Below, in pieces: positions 33,230 through 41,388 of a stretch of DNA of 64,000 nucleotides; within the stretch, counting starts at the first letter, position 1; each line of letters begins with the position of its first letter. The position numbers were made by a program, and so were the translations under genes. The notes below the pieces were generated by a model. That model was given only the letters and a program-made list of their open reading frames with translations. It was not told the DNA's origin and did not search any database. Source of the DNA: Aminobacter niigataensis (GTDB lineage: Bacteria > Pseudomonadota > Alphaproteobacteria > Rhizobiales > Rhizobiaceae); NCBI RefSeq assembly GCF_014200015.1, contig NZ_JACHOT010000003.1, forward strand, positions 124,001 to 188,000, given 5' to 3'.

Positions 33230-35365
33230 ATGAACCAGCAGACGCATATCCAGACTCCGGTCGAAGCGTTCAAATCCTGTTTTTCGGCTGTGGCTGCCTA
33301 TCTCGGGCGCCCCAGTGCCGAGACAGTGCTGTTTTCCGGCGTGCCTATCTCGGAGACGAGGGTCGAAGTCCAGGAAATCCGCCACCTGGCCGAACGCATC
33401 GGCCTTGAAACGCAAGAGTTCGAACATCGCGATTTCGTGCGCGGCCGCTTCGACCTGCCGGCCATCGTCTTCCGTTCCAACCGGTTGCCCATCGCCATCC
33501 TGGCCGAGCAGAGGGATGGTGCGGAGTTCCTGACGGGACCGCAGGAAGATGGTCGCACCTCGATCTCGCGCGCCGAGTTGATGGGCGTGCCCATATCAGG
33601 CGGCGTCGGCTTCTCCATCACCTATGCCAATGCTGCCGAGGACATGACCGTCGGCACCGCGGCGAAGATAGAACGCCCGCACTGGCTGTACGGCACGCTC
33701 GGCGCGTTCTGGCGATCTTATTCGCGCGTGGCGCTGGCGGCGATCTTCATCAACCTCCTGGCCATCGCCTCGCCCATCTTCACGATGAACGTCTACGACC
33801 GCATCCTGCCCAACAAGTCGATCTCGTCGCTGTGGGTACTGGCGATCGGCGTGGCAACCGCCATCCTGTTCGACCTGCTGTTGAAGACGGCGCGCGCCGC
33901 GCTCATCGACCATGCCGGGCGCAAGGCCGACCTGCGCATCTCCTACATGCTGTTCGAGAAGGTGCTGAACACCTCGCTCAGCGCGCGCCCCGCCTCCACC
34001 GGCGAATATGCCAACCGGGTGACGCAATATGAGTTCGTGCGCGAGTTCTTCACCTCGAACACGGTCAGCACCTTCATCGACACCGCCTTCGTCTTCATCT
34101 TCCTGCTGGTGATCTATGCCGTGGCGAGCTGGCTGGTGGTCATCCCTGTCATCGCCTTCATTTTGGCCGTTATCATCGGGCTGGTGGCGCAACAGCGCAT
34201 CGGCAAGCGGGTCGCCGCCTCGCTGAACGAAGCGTCGCAGCGCCAGTCGCTGCTGGTCGAGTCGATCTCGACGATCGAGACGATCAAGTCGCTGCGCGCC
34301 GAAGCCTACCTGCTGCGCAAGTGGCGCGAGCATTCCAAGAATGCCGCCAACACCTCCGAAAAGATCAAGGAGCTGTCGGCGGCGGCCGCCAACATGACGC
34401 AGTTCATCCAGCAGATGGTGACCGTGGCCCTGGTGGTCGCGGGTGCCTATGCCTTCGACAGCGGCGCCATCTCGACCGGCGCCATCATCGCGGCCGTCAT
34501 GCTGTCGGGCCGCGCTGTGGCACCGCTCGGCCAGTTGGCCATGACCCTTTCGCGCTTCCGCCAGGCGACTTTGTCGCTCAAGGTGCTGAACACCATCATG
34601 CAGCAGCCGGAAGACCGGCCCGACACGGTCGGCTTCGTCAACCGCCCGATCCGGGTCGGTGCTCTGACGCTGCGCAATGTCGGCTTTATCTATCCCGGTA
34701 CCGAGACCGAGGTCCTGACGGGCGTGAACCTGTCGATCAATCCCGGCGAGCGCGTCGGCATCATCGGCCGCATCGGCTCCGGCAAGACGACGTTTGGGCG
34801 GCTGGTCGGCCGGCTCTACCTGCCGACGACCGGCGAGCTACTGCTCGACGGCATCGACATCCGCCAATACCACCCTTCGGAGGTCCGCTCCGCCGTCGGC
34901 ATCGTCGCCCAGGCCGGCGACCTGTTTTCCGGCACGATCAAGGAAAACCTGCTGATGGCGCGGCCCGAAGCCAGCGACGAGGAAATCATCGATGCCGCCA
35001 AGCTGGCCGGCGTCGACGACTTCGTCTCACGCCATCCGCGCGGCTACGACATGAATGTCGGGGAGCGCGGCACCAACCTGTCGGGCGGACAGAGACAGGC
35101 CGTGGCGATCGCCCGGCTGCTGATGACGAAGCCCAAGATCGTGTTCCTCGACGAACCGTCCGGCTCGATGGACCTTGCGTCCGAGCGCCAGCTGATAAAA
35201 CAGCTGAAGACCGCGTTCAACGACAAGACCACGCTGATCATTTCGACCCACCGCTACAGTATGCTCGAGATCGTCGACCGCCTCATTGTCGTCGAACAGG
35301 GCCGTATAGTTGCGGATGGTCCCAAGGAAAAAGTCATTCAGGCACTGCAGAAGCCAAATAGCTGA
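33230..35365 (+). CDS. Type I secretion ABC transporter, permease/ATPase fusion (LapB/LssB-like)
   Basis: Exporter of 711 residues. The N-terminal ~140 residues resemble a C39-like domain that seems to lack the catalytic Cys: the FKSCFSAVAAYLG stretch aligns with the second Cys position of C39 peptidases. It would therefore bind, not cleave, its substrate, as in RTX-adhesin exporters. Membrane segments span about 160-430. The ATPase follows with Walker A IGRIGSGKTTFGRL near residue 520, signature NLSGGQRQAVAIARLL and Walker B KIVFLDEPSGSMD. The expected partner substrate, a large repetitive RTX or adhesin protein, is not in the window. Confidence 0.92.
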   Translation: MNQQTHIQTPVEAFKSCFSAVAAYLGRPSAETVLFSGVPISETRVEVQEIRHLAERIGLETQEFEHRDFVRGRFDLPAIVFRSNRLPIAILAEQRDGAEFLTGPQEDGRTSISRAELMGVPISGGVGFSITYANAAEDMTVGTAAKIERPHWLYGTLGAFWRSYSRVALAAIFINLLAIASPIFTMNVYDRILPNKSISSLWVLAIGVATAILFDLLLKTARAALIDHAGRKADLRISYMLFEKVLNTSLSARPASTGEYANRVTQYEFVREFFTSNTVSTFIDTAFVFIFLLVIYAVASWLVVIPVIAFILAVIIGLVAQQRIGKRVAASLNEASQRQSLLVESISTIETIKSLRAEAYLLRKWREHSKNAANTSEKIKELSAAAANMTQFIQQMVTVALVVAGAYAFDSGAISTGAIIAAVMLSGRAVAPLGQLAMTLSRFRQATLSLKVLNTIMQQPEDRPDTVGFVNRPIRVGALTLRNVGFIYPGTETEVLTGVNLSINPGERVGIIGRIGSGKTTFGRLVGRLYLPTTGELLLDGIDIRQYHPSEVRSAVGIVAQAGDLFSGTIKENLLMARPEASDEEIIDAAKLAGVDDFVSRHPRGYDMNVGERGTNLSGGQRQAVAIARLLMTKPKIVFLDEPSGSMDLASERQLIKQLKTAFNDKTTLIISTHRYSMLEIVDRLIVVEQGRIVADGPKEKVIQALQKPNS

Positions 35366-35388
35366 AGGCAGTCCGTTTGACAGTGTGA

Positions 35389-35412
35389 TTATATTGAACG
35401 TGTTCAATATAA
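35389..35412. promoter_or_regulatory. 24-base palindrome between exporter and HlyD genes
   Basis: TTATATTGAAC and GTTCAATATAA are perfect inverted arms of 11 bases around a central GT. It fills much of the 57-base gap between the exporter stop and the HlyD start and is AT-rich in a GC-rich region. It could be an operator for a dimeric regulator, giving the HlyD-RHH genes their own promoter, or an mRNA hairpin. A TTGACA at 35377-35382 lies just before it, but no -10 stands at the right distance. Confidence 0.6.
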
Positions 35413-35422
35413 CGGGGCATTG

Positions 35423-36712
35423 ATGATAGCCAGAGAAGACAGACCGCCATTTTTCGCGTCGGCCGCGGTGCTGATCATCGCGGCATTGTTCGTGGCGTTC
35501 GTCGCCTGGGCCTCGTTTGCCGAAGTCGACGAGATCGCGCGCGGCGAAGGCAAGGTCATTCCGGCATCCAAAACCCAGATCGTGCAGGCGAGCGAGGCCG
35601 GCGTGGTCCAGGAAATCGCCGTCCAGGTCGGCCAGGTGGTCAAGAAGAACGACCTCATCGTCCGCCTCGACAACACCGTCAGCACTTCCAGCCTGGGTGA
35701 ACAGCAGGCCAAGGCGCGCACGCTCGGCGCACGCATCGCCCGCCTCAAGCAGGAGCAGGAAGGCCGGATCGCCGAACCGCTGGCCTGCCCGGAAAACCTG
35801 ATGCAGACGGCGCCCCAGATCTGCGAGAACGAACAGAAGCTCCTGGTGGCGCGCCGGCAGAATTTCGACACCAAGCTCAACGTGCTGAAATCGCGGCTCG
35901 ACCAGCGCGAAAAGGAACTCAACGAAGCCAAGGTCAACGTAACCAGGCTGACGGAAAGCCTGGCGGTCAGCGACCGGGAGGCGGCGCTGGTCAGCTCCAT
36001 GGTCAAGCGCAACCTGATGGCCAAGACCGAGCAGATCCGCGTCGACCGCGAGCAGACCGAAATGCGCGGCCAGCTCAATCTCGCCGACGAGACGATCAAG
36101 AGAACCGCGGCAGCGATCGTCGAAGCCAAGCTCCAGGTCGACGAATTCGGCCTGCAACTCCAGCAGGAGGCCCTGGACGAACTGACCCAGGCGCTGGCCG
36201 AGCTTTCGGTCGTCGACGAAACCATCCGCGGCGCCACCGACCGCGTTGCCCGCACCGACATCCGCTCGCCGGTCGATGGCATCGTCAACACGCTCGACGT
36301 CAATACGCTCGGCGCCTTCGTGCAGCCCGGTGCCGTGGTCGCAGGCATCGTGCCGACCTCCGAGACCCTGCTGGTGGAGGCCCGCGTCTCGCCGCGCGAC
36401 GTCGCCTTCATCCGTCCCGACCAGAAGGCGCTGATCAAGGTCTCGGCCTATGATTTCTCGGTCTTCGGCGGCCTCGACGGCAAGGTGCAGACCATCACCG
36501 CCGACAGCTTGGTCGACCAGAATACCGGCGAACCCTATTACCAGGTTCGCGTCTCGACCGACCGCTCGGCGCTGGAAAGGGACGGCAAGTCCTATTCGAT
36601 CATTCCTGGCATGATCAGCACGGTGGAGATCATCACTGGGCGGAAGACCATCCTGAGCTACCTGCTCAAGCCCATCAACAAGGCACGCGACGAGGCGCTT
36701 CGTGAACGATAG
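35423..36712 (+). CDS. HlyD-family membrane fusion protein of the type I secretion system
   Basis: Periplasmic adaptor of 429 residues linking the ABC exporter to TolC. A single N-terminal membrane anchor (VLIIAALFVAFVAWASFAEVDEI) is followed by a lipoyl half-motif (GEGKVIPASKTQIVQASEAGVVQEI). A long coiled coil covers about residues 90-270, and the closing beta-barrel carries RSPVDGIVNTLDVNTLGAFVQPG. The usual end motif of the LapC/HlyD class is present (GMISTVEIITGRKTILSYLLKPI). ATG at 35423 follows GGGG. Its 3' end overlaps the next gene by 11 bases. Confidence 0.92.
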   Translation: MIAREDRPPFFASAAVLIIAALFVAFVAWASFAEVDEIARGEGKVIPASKTQIVQASEAGVVQEIAVQVGQVVKKNDLIVRLDNTVSTSSLGEQQAKARTLGARIARLKQEQEGRIAEPLACPENLMQTAPQICENEQKLLVARRQNFDTKLNVLKSRLDQREKELNEAKVNVTRLTESLAVSDREAALVSSMVKRNLMAKTEQIRVDREQTEMRGQLNLADETIKRTAAAIVEAKLQVDEFGLQLQQEALDELTQALAELSVVDETIRGATDRVARTDIRSPVDGIVNTLDVNTLGAFVQPGAVVAGIVPTSETLLVEARVSPRDVAFIRPDQKALIKVSAYDFSVFGGLDGKVQTITADSLVDQNTGEPYYQVRVSTDRSALERDGKSYSIIPGMISTVEIITGRKTILSYLLKPINKARDEALRER

Positions 36713-37334
36713 CGCCACCTCGCCCGAGAGCCACGGAATCCACGTCTTTTCGACCGACGATCTGACCACCGATTTTCGCGTCGTCGTCCGCCTAGGCACC
36801 CGGCGCGGCATCAGGCTCGAGCGACTGTTCTGGAACACGCTGCGGCAACTCGCCGAGCACAACCACCTGACCATCGGCGAGATGGTGGAGGTGATCGCGC
36901 AGGCCAATGGCGATACCGCAAACCTCGCCTCGGCGATCCGCGTGGCCTGCCTGCGCTGGATGTCCGACCAAGGTGCAGCGCTCGGCAAGCTGGCCTCGCT
37001 GCGCACGATCAATGCCATTCTCGGCGCCTGCCCAGCGCCGGCCTTCGCGCTTTCATCGACCAAGAAGATCCTGACGTTCAATCCCGCTTTCCAGCACCTG
37101 GTCAGGCGCCAGCTGCCCGTCGGGTTCGGCGAAGACGCGCATCGCGATCTCAGGCTCTCGCTCGATCTCAACGTCGCCGACATCTTCGCCAAGCTCGACG
37201 CCAATGACGGCGTGCCGATCGCCAGCGGATTTGTCATCAGCGCCGCCGAGCGGCGTTACCGCGGCCAGCTCAACATCGTCCGTGCGCCGATAAAGACGCC
37301 AGAACTGCTGCTTTGCTTCGTGGTCAACGGCTAG
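36702..37334 (+). CDS. Ribbon-helix-helix domain protein with C-terminal PAS-like part
   Basis: About 210 residues from the GTG at 36702, inside the end of the HlyD gene. Residues about 24-85 match the RHH_4 type ribbon-helix-helix domain (GTRRGIRLERLFWNTLRQLAE, TIGEMVEVIA, SAIRVACLRWM). The second half (about 100-205: PAPAFALSSTKKILTFNPAFQHLVRR ... YRGQLNIVRAP) looks like a PAS-type sensory fold. It is translationally coupled to HlyD and so part of the secretion operon. A role as local regulator of the system, possibly at the palindromes 35389-35412 or 37373-37401, is inference; the family has no settled function. Confidence 0.7.
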   Translation: MNDSATSPESHGIHVFSTDDLTTDFRVVVRLGTRRGIRLERLFWNTLRQLAEHNHLTIGEMVEVIAQANGDTANLASAIRVACLRWMSDQGAALGKLASLRTINAILGACPAPAFALSSTKKILTFNPAFQHLVRRQLPVGFGEDAHRDLRLSLDLNVADIFAKLDANDGVPIASGFVISAAERRYRGQLNIVRAPIKTPELLLCFVVNG

Positions 37335-37372
37335 GCGGGCGACAAAAGCGCCCACCTGATGTCCGGTTAGTT

Positions 37373-37401
37373 CAAATTGTAATGACCTCGGCAACAATTT
37401 G
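37373..37401. promoter_or_regulatory. Inverted repeat upstream of the second BTLCP gene
   Basis: CAAATTGT (37373-37380) and ACAATTTG (37394-37401) are perfect 8-base inverted arms separated by 13 bases, about 100 bases before the GTG start of the second protease gene. An operator or a weak hairpin are both possible; no T-run follows. Confidence 0.4.
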
Positions 37402-37500
37402 TCAGCCGCGCCGCTATCGCTTTTGACAGAGTTTTATTTTAGCAACCCCTCATTAATCACCCTACGTCATTCTGAAATCCACACATCGGGGATATCTGCT

Positions 37501-38073
37501 GTGAAACGCTTCATTGCGCTGATCGCATTCTCGTCTTTGCTTGCCGGAATCCAGGCAGCCCAGGCCGGGACCACCATGGAAACCAAGGGCAAGGCCTTCG
37601 CGCCGCCCGCATTCGCCTCCTTCTGCGGCCGTGAACCCGGCCTGTGCAGCACATCGGGCGGTAAGAAGGTCGTTGCGCTGCAAGCCGACCTGAAGTCGGA
37701 GCTCAAGCAGGTCAACCGCGCCGTCAACTCGCGCATCAAGGAACGCAATGACAGCGGCGACGACTGGCGCGTGCCGGTCGCCTATGGCGACTGCGAGGAC
37801 TTTGCGATCCTGAAGAAGCGCGAATTGCTCAAGCGCGGCTGGCCGGCCTCGGCGCTGCTGCTCACCGTTGCGCGCTATCGCGGCGAGGGCCACACGGTCC
37901 TGACCGTGCGCACCAGCGAAGGCGATCTGATCCTCGACAATCTGACGAGTTCAATCCGCGACTGGTCGAGCACGCCCTACAGCTATTTCGCCCGCCAGGC
38001 ACAAGGCAACGGCAGCCGCTGGGAGCGCATCGGCACGGCCAAGCCGATCCTGTCGACGGCGTTCGGCGGCTAG
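37501..38073 (+). CDS. LapG-like transglutaminase-like cysteine protease (BTLCP), short form
   Basis: Second periplasmic BTLCP, 190 residues. Signal peptide MKRFIALIAFSSLLAGIQAAQA. The triad is Cys98 in GDCEDF, His131 in GHTVLTV and Asp146 in LILDNLT. It is close to the size of typical LapG proteins and lacks the N-terminal extension of the first copy. GTG at 37501 is set by GGGGAT 8 bases upstream and by the signal peptide. Together with the first BTLCP it brackets the TolC-ABC-HlyD-RHH genes on the same strand. Confidence 0.87.
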   Translation: MKRFIALIAFSSLLAGIQAAQAGTTMETKGKAFAPPAFASFCGREPGLCSTSGGKKVVALQADLKSELKQVNRAVNSRIKERNDSGDDWRVPVAYGDCEDFAILKKRELLKRGWPASALLLTVARYRGEGHTVLTVRTSEGDLILDNLTSSIRDWSSTPYSYFARQAQGNGSRWERIGTAKPILSTAFGG

Positions 38074-38084
38074 CTCTCCGAACG

Positions 38085-38618
38085 TCAGCCCTGACGTTCG
38101 AGCAGGATCGTCGGCTCGCCGTGATAGGTGGTCCGACCGATCTCGCGATAGCCGTTCTTCTCGGCAACGCGCAGCGAAGCGCCATTGGCTGGATCGATGA
38201 TGCAGACCGTCCGGCCGCCAAACCGGCGGTCCGCCCATGCCACGAAGGCGCCGACCGCTTCGCTGGCCATGCCCTTGCCGTGCATCTCGGCGACGAACCC
38301 CCAGCCTGCTTCCGGGATGCCTTCGATCGACGGCACGATGTCGCGCTTCAGATCGTGGAAGCCGCCCTCGCCGATGAAGCGGCCGGTGGCCTTTTCCTCT
38401 ACCGCCCAGAAACCATAGCCGATCAGCGACCAAGAACCTGCATGACGCAGGAAGCGCTGCCAGCTTTCCTCGCGCGTGCGTGGCTTGGCGATGAAGCGCG
38501 TGACCACAGGATCGGCCCACATCGCGGCATAGGCCTCGAAATCATCAAGCTTGTGCGGCCGCAGGATCGTGCGTTCTGTCTCGATGACAGGAATGTCGGC
38601 AAGGGCAAAGGCGGTCAT
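38085..38618 (-). CDS. GNAT-family N-acetyltransferase (RimJ/RimL type)
   Basis: 177-residue acetyltransferase. It starts IETERTILRPHKLDDFEAYAAMWADP, typical of the RimJ/RimL subgroup that acetylates protein N-termini, amino acids or antibiotics. The acetyl-CoA site is around residues 110-125 (AEMHGKGMASEAVGAFVAWA), followed by IIDPANGASLRVAEKNGYREIG. The substrate cannot be predicted. It is a single gene convergent with the second BTLCP. Confidence 0.9.
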   Translation of the reverse strand: MTAFALADIPVIETERTILRPHKLDDFEAYAAMWADPVVTRFIAKPRTREESWQRFLRHAGSWSLIGYGFWAVEEKATGRFIGEGGFHDLKRDIVPSIEGIPEAGWGFVAEMHGKGMASEAVGAFVAWADRRFGGRTVCIIDPANGASLRVAEKNGYREIGRTTYHGEPTILLERQG

Positions 38619-38703
38619 CGATCAGGCTCCGTGAAACAGGACGCGGTCTATCACGGATGACGGATAAGGCAGCAGGCCAGAACGCGCCGATAGTGCCTGC
38701 CAG

Positions 38704-38931
38704 CTAGCCTTTCCAGGCCATCCGCATGTAGACGCCGCCGCGCTCAAGCTCTTCAAGCATCTGGTCGAGCCGCTTGCGTCGCGTCTCCGCGCGCTTGGCG
38801 CGCTCGATCCAGCCGAGATAATCGTTGCGCTGGTAGTCCGGCCGCGCCTCGTAGGCCGCAAGCACGCCGCGCGAAACGAGCTCGCTGCGGATCCAGTCCG
38901 GCATCGGGTTGATGTCGCGCCTCAGGGCCAT
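38704..38931 (-). CDS. YdeI/OmpD-associated family small protein
   Basis: Small protein of about 75 residues resembling the C-terminal part of the YdeI/OmpD-associated family (PDWIRSELVSRGVLAAYEARP, YQRNDYLGWIERAKRAETRRKRLDQMLEELERGGVYM). The full-length family has an additional N-terminal domain, so this is a short form or a fragment. Starts at 38931 (MALRRD) and 38904 (MPDWIR) are both possible and neither has a good ribosome site. It lies 73 bases after nth on the same strand. Confidence 0.65.
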   Translation of the reverse strand: MALRRDINPMPDWIRSELVSRGVLAAYEARPDYQRNDYLGWIERAKRAETRRKRLDQMLEELERGGVYMRMAWKG

Positions 38932-39004
38932 CGGCGAAATCTGCGGGCTGTGCGCCCGACCGTCAACCGGGAGGGCATCGCTCTGCTGACAAGACAAAAG
39001 GCGG

Positions 39005-39817
39005 CTACTGAGCCGCAACCTCCGCTTCAGCGCCTTCGATCGGGTCGATGTCGTCGAGTGGCACCAGCGGGGCCGGCTCGCTCGTGCTCTTTTCCGGTGA
39101 CTTGCAAATGTCGGCGATGACGCAGCGCCAGCAATCGGGCTTGCGCGCCTTGCAGACGTAGCGCCCGTGCAGGATCAGCCAATGGTGGGCGAGGCGCATG
39201 AATTCGTCTGGGATGATCTTCACCAGCAGCGCCTCGACCTGGTCCGGCGTCTTGCCGGGCGCCAACCCGATGCGGTTGCCGATACGCAGGATATGGGTGT
39301 CGACCGCCATTGTGTGGTGGCCGAATGCCATGTTGAGCACCACGTTGGCGGTCTTGCGGCCGACGCCCGGCAACTCGACGAGCAGGTCGCGATCGTCGGG
39401 CACTTCGCCGCCATGGTCGCGGATCAAGGCTTCCGAGAGCGCAATCACGTTCTTGGCCTTGTTGCGCCACAGGCCGATGGTGCGGATGTGCTGGCCGACC
39501 GTCTCCTCGCCCAGCGCAAGCATCTTGTGCGGCGTGTCGGCAATGGCGAAGAGCGCCCGCGTCGCCTTGTTGACGCCCGCATCGGTCGCCTGGGCCGACA
39601 GCACCACCGCCACAAGCAGGGTGAAGGCATTGACGTGCTCGAGTTCGCCTTTCGGTTCCGGTCGCTGGACCGCGAAACGGCGGAAGATCTCCCGGATTTC
39701 ATCCGACGAGTAGAGCGACCGGCGGCGCACCGTGCGCGGCTTGGGCTTGGCCTTCGAAGCCTGGCCAAGGCCTGCAGGTGCCGTCAGCGCAACATCTTTT
39801 GTCTTGGGGTTTTTCAT
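39005..39817 (-). CDS. nth: Endonuclease III
   Basis: Base-excision-repair DNA glycosylase/AP lyase for oxidised pyrimidines, 270 residues, with about 40 extra basic residues at the N-terminus and an acidic tail beyond the E. coli length. Helix-hairpin-helix VELPGVGRKTANVVLN, the catalytic Lys region LLVAVVLSAQATDAGVNKATRALF, and the catalytic Asp in MAVDTHILRIGNRIG are present. The [4Fe-4S] cysteines show as C-x6-C-x2-C-x5-C near the C-terminus (VCKARKPDCWRCVIADIC). ATG at 39817 is used; an upstream ATG at 39841 overlaps the divergent gene. Confidence 0.95.
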   Translation of the reverse strand: MKNPKTKDVALTAPAGLGQASKAKPKPRTVRRRSLYSSDEIREIFRRFAVQRPEPKGELEHVNAFTLLVAVVLSAQATDAGVNKATRALFAIADTPHKMLALGEETVGQHIRTIGLWRNKAKNVIALSEALIRDHGGEVPDDRDLLVELPGVGRKTANVVLNMAFGHHTMAVDTHILRIGNRIGLAPGKTPDQVEALLVKIIPDEFMRLAHHWLILHGRYVCKARKPDCWRCVIADICKSPEKSTSEPAPLVPLDDIDPIEGAEAEVAAQ

Positions 39818-39839
39818 GGCCTCTCTATAATTAACCGGC

Positions 39840-40334
39840 ATGAGCGAGACAAACGCCACTTTCGCCGCCGACGAGCCCTTCTTCAAGGCGCTGCTTCTGC
39901 CGCACCGGTCGCTCGGGCGCACCGGCTTCATCATCCTGATGGGCGCATTGCTGTTCGGCTGGATCGTCACCGGCGTGGTGTTCCTCAGCAATGGCGCATG
40001 GCCGATATTCGGTTTCTTCGGCCTTGATGTCGTAGCCCTCTACGTCGCCTTCCGCCTCAACTACCGCGCCGCCCGCGCCCGCGAGGAAGTGAGCGTGTCG
40101 CGCACCAGCCTCGACATCCTCAAGACCGCGCCGTCCGGCAGGTCGGAGCGCTTCCATTTCAACCCGTTCTGGGCGCGGTTTGCCATATCCCGCCATGACG
40201 AGATCGGCATCACCGGCATGGCTGTCGAGTCGCGGGAGAAGAGCGTTTCGATCGGCAGTTTCCTCAATCCCGACGACCGCGAGAGCTTTGCCACCGCGTT
40301 TTCGCGCGCTTTGGCCACGGCACGGTCGCGGTGA
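39840..40334 (+). CDS. DUF2244 domain-containing membrane protein
   Basis: 164-residue inner-membrane protein of unknown function found widely in alphaproteobacteria. Two adjacent membrane segments near residues 28-70 (TGFIILMGALLFGWIVTGVVFLS and IFGFFGLDVVALYVAFRLNY) are followed by a cytoplasmic domain (EEVSVSRTSLDILKTAPSGR, RFAISRHDEIGITGM). It is divergent from nth with 22 bases between starts. The Ada-like gene follows about 60 bases downstream. Confidence 0.85.
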   Translation: MSETNATFAADEPFFKALLLPHRSLGRTGFIILMGALLFGWIVTGVVFLSNGAWPIFGFFGLDVVALYVAFRLNYRAARAREEVSVSRTSLDILKTAPSGRSERFHFNPFWARFAISRHDEIGITGMAVESREKSVSIGSFLNPDDRESFATAFSRALATARSR

Positions 40335-40396
40335 GCAGGAATCGGGTGGGAATTCCCAATCCGGCAGCCGATATTGGCGTTCAAGGAGACATTGCC

Positions 40397-41290
40397 ATGA
40401 ACGCCCAGACGAGAATGAGCCCCATCGCCACGCTGCAACAGGACATCACGCCCGTCGGCGCCGAATACGAAACCGTACGACGGGTGATCGAAAAGATCAG
40501 CCTCGACTATCGCGACCAGCCTTCGCTCGAAGCATTGGCTGACGAAGTCGGCGAAACGCCGACCGGCCTGCAGAAGCTGTTCAGCCGCTGGGCCGGCCTG
40601 TCGCCGAAGGCCTTCCTGCAGGCGGTGACGCTCGACCATGCGCGCAAGCTGCTCGACGACGGCCTGCCGCTGCTCGAAACATCGTTCGAACTCGGCATGT
40701 CCGGTCCGGGACGCCTGCACGACCTCTTCGTCACCCACGAAGCGATGTCGCCGGGCGACTACAAGACGCGCGGCGCCGGGCTCACCATCCGCTACGGCTA
40801 CCACATCTCGCCCTTCGGCGTGGCGCTCGTCATGGTCACCGACCGCGGCCTTGCCGGCCTGTCCTTCAACGACGCCGGCGAAGAACGCGAAGCCTTTGCC
40901 GACATGGCCGGCCGCTGGCCCAACGCCACCTATGTCGAGGACATGAGCGCCACGGCACCTTACGCGGCACGCGTCTTCGACCCGGCGCGCTGGCGGCAGG
41001 ACCAGCCGTTGCGCGTGGTGATGATCGGCACCGATTTCCAGGTTCGCGTCTGGGAGGCCCTGCTCAAGATCCCGATGGGCCGGGCCTGCACCTACTCGTC
41101 GATCGCCTCCGAGATCGGCGCGCCGAAGGCCAGCCGGGCCGTGGGTGCCGCCGTCGGCGCCAACCCACTTTCCTTCGTGGTGCCCTGCCACCGTGCGCTC
41201 GGCAAATCAGGCGCGCTCACCGGCTATCACTGGGGCCTGACGCGCAAGCGCGCCATTCTCGGCTGGGAGGCCGGCCAGGTGACGCGCTAA
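40397..41290 (+). CDS. Ada-like methylated-DNA--protein-cysteine methyltransferase with AraC-type domain
   Basis: 297-residue DNA-repair protein. An AraC-type helix-turn-helix occupies about residues 25-115 (SLEALADEVGETPTGLQKLFSRWAGLSPKAFLQ). The O6-alkylguanine-DNA alkyltransferase domain follows, with the acceptor Cys264 in the PCHR motif (PLSFVVPCHRALGKSGALTGYHWG). The N-terminal zinc-binding methyl-phosphotriester domain of E. coli Ada is missing, so methyl-triester sensing is not expected, though the protein may still regulate. ATG at 40397 has AAGGAG about 8 bases upstream. Confidence 0.92.
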   Translation: MNAQTRMSPIATLQQDITPVGAEYETVRRVIEKISLDYRDQPSLEALADEVGETPTGLQKLFSRWAGLSPKAFLQAVTLDHARKLLDDGLPLLETSFELGMSGPGRLHDLFVTHEAMSPGDYKTRGAGLTIRYGYHISPFGVALVMVTDRGLAGLSFNDAGEEREAFADMAGRWPNATYVEDMSATAPYAARVFDPARWRQDQPLRVVMIGTDFQVRVWEALLKIPMGRACTYSSIASEIGAPKASRAVGAAVGANPLSFVVPCHRALGKSGALTGYHWGLTRKRAILGWEAGQVTR

Positions 41291-41388
41291 GACGACGCGC
41301 CGTCTCGCCGTCCGGCAAATGACGAGACGGCATCTGGCAAGCGGGCCCGACACGGGTTAGTTTCCGGCCGAGTTTTCAGGAGACTGTC

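Noticed and set aside
35027-37237. Minus-strand open frame of more than 700 codons
   Set aside because: Antisense to the exporter end, HlyD and the RHH gene, all of which have clear family motifs.
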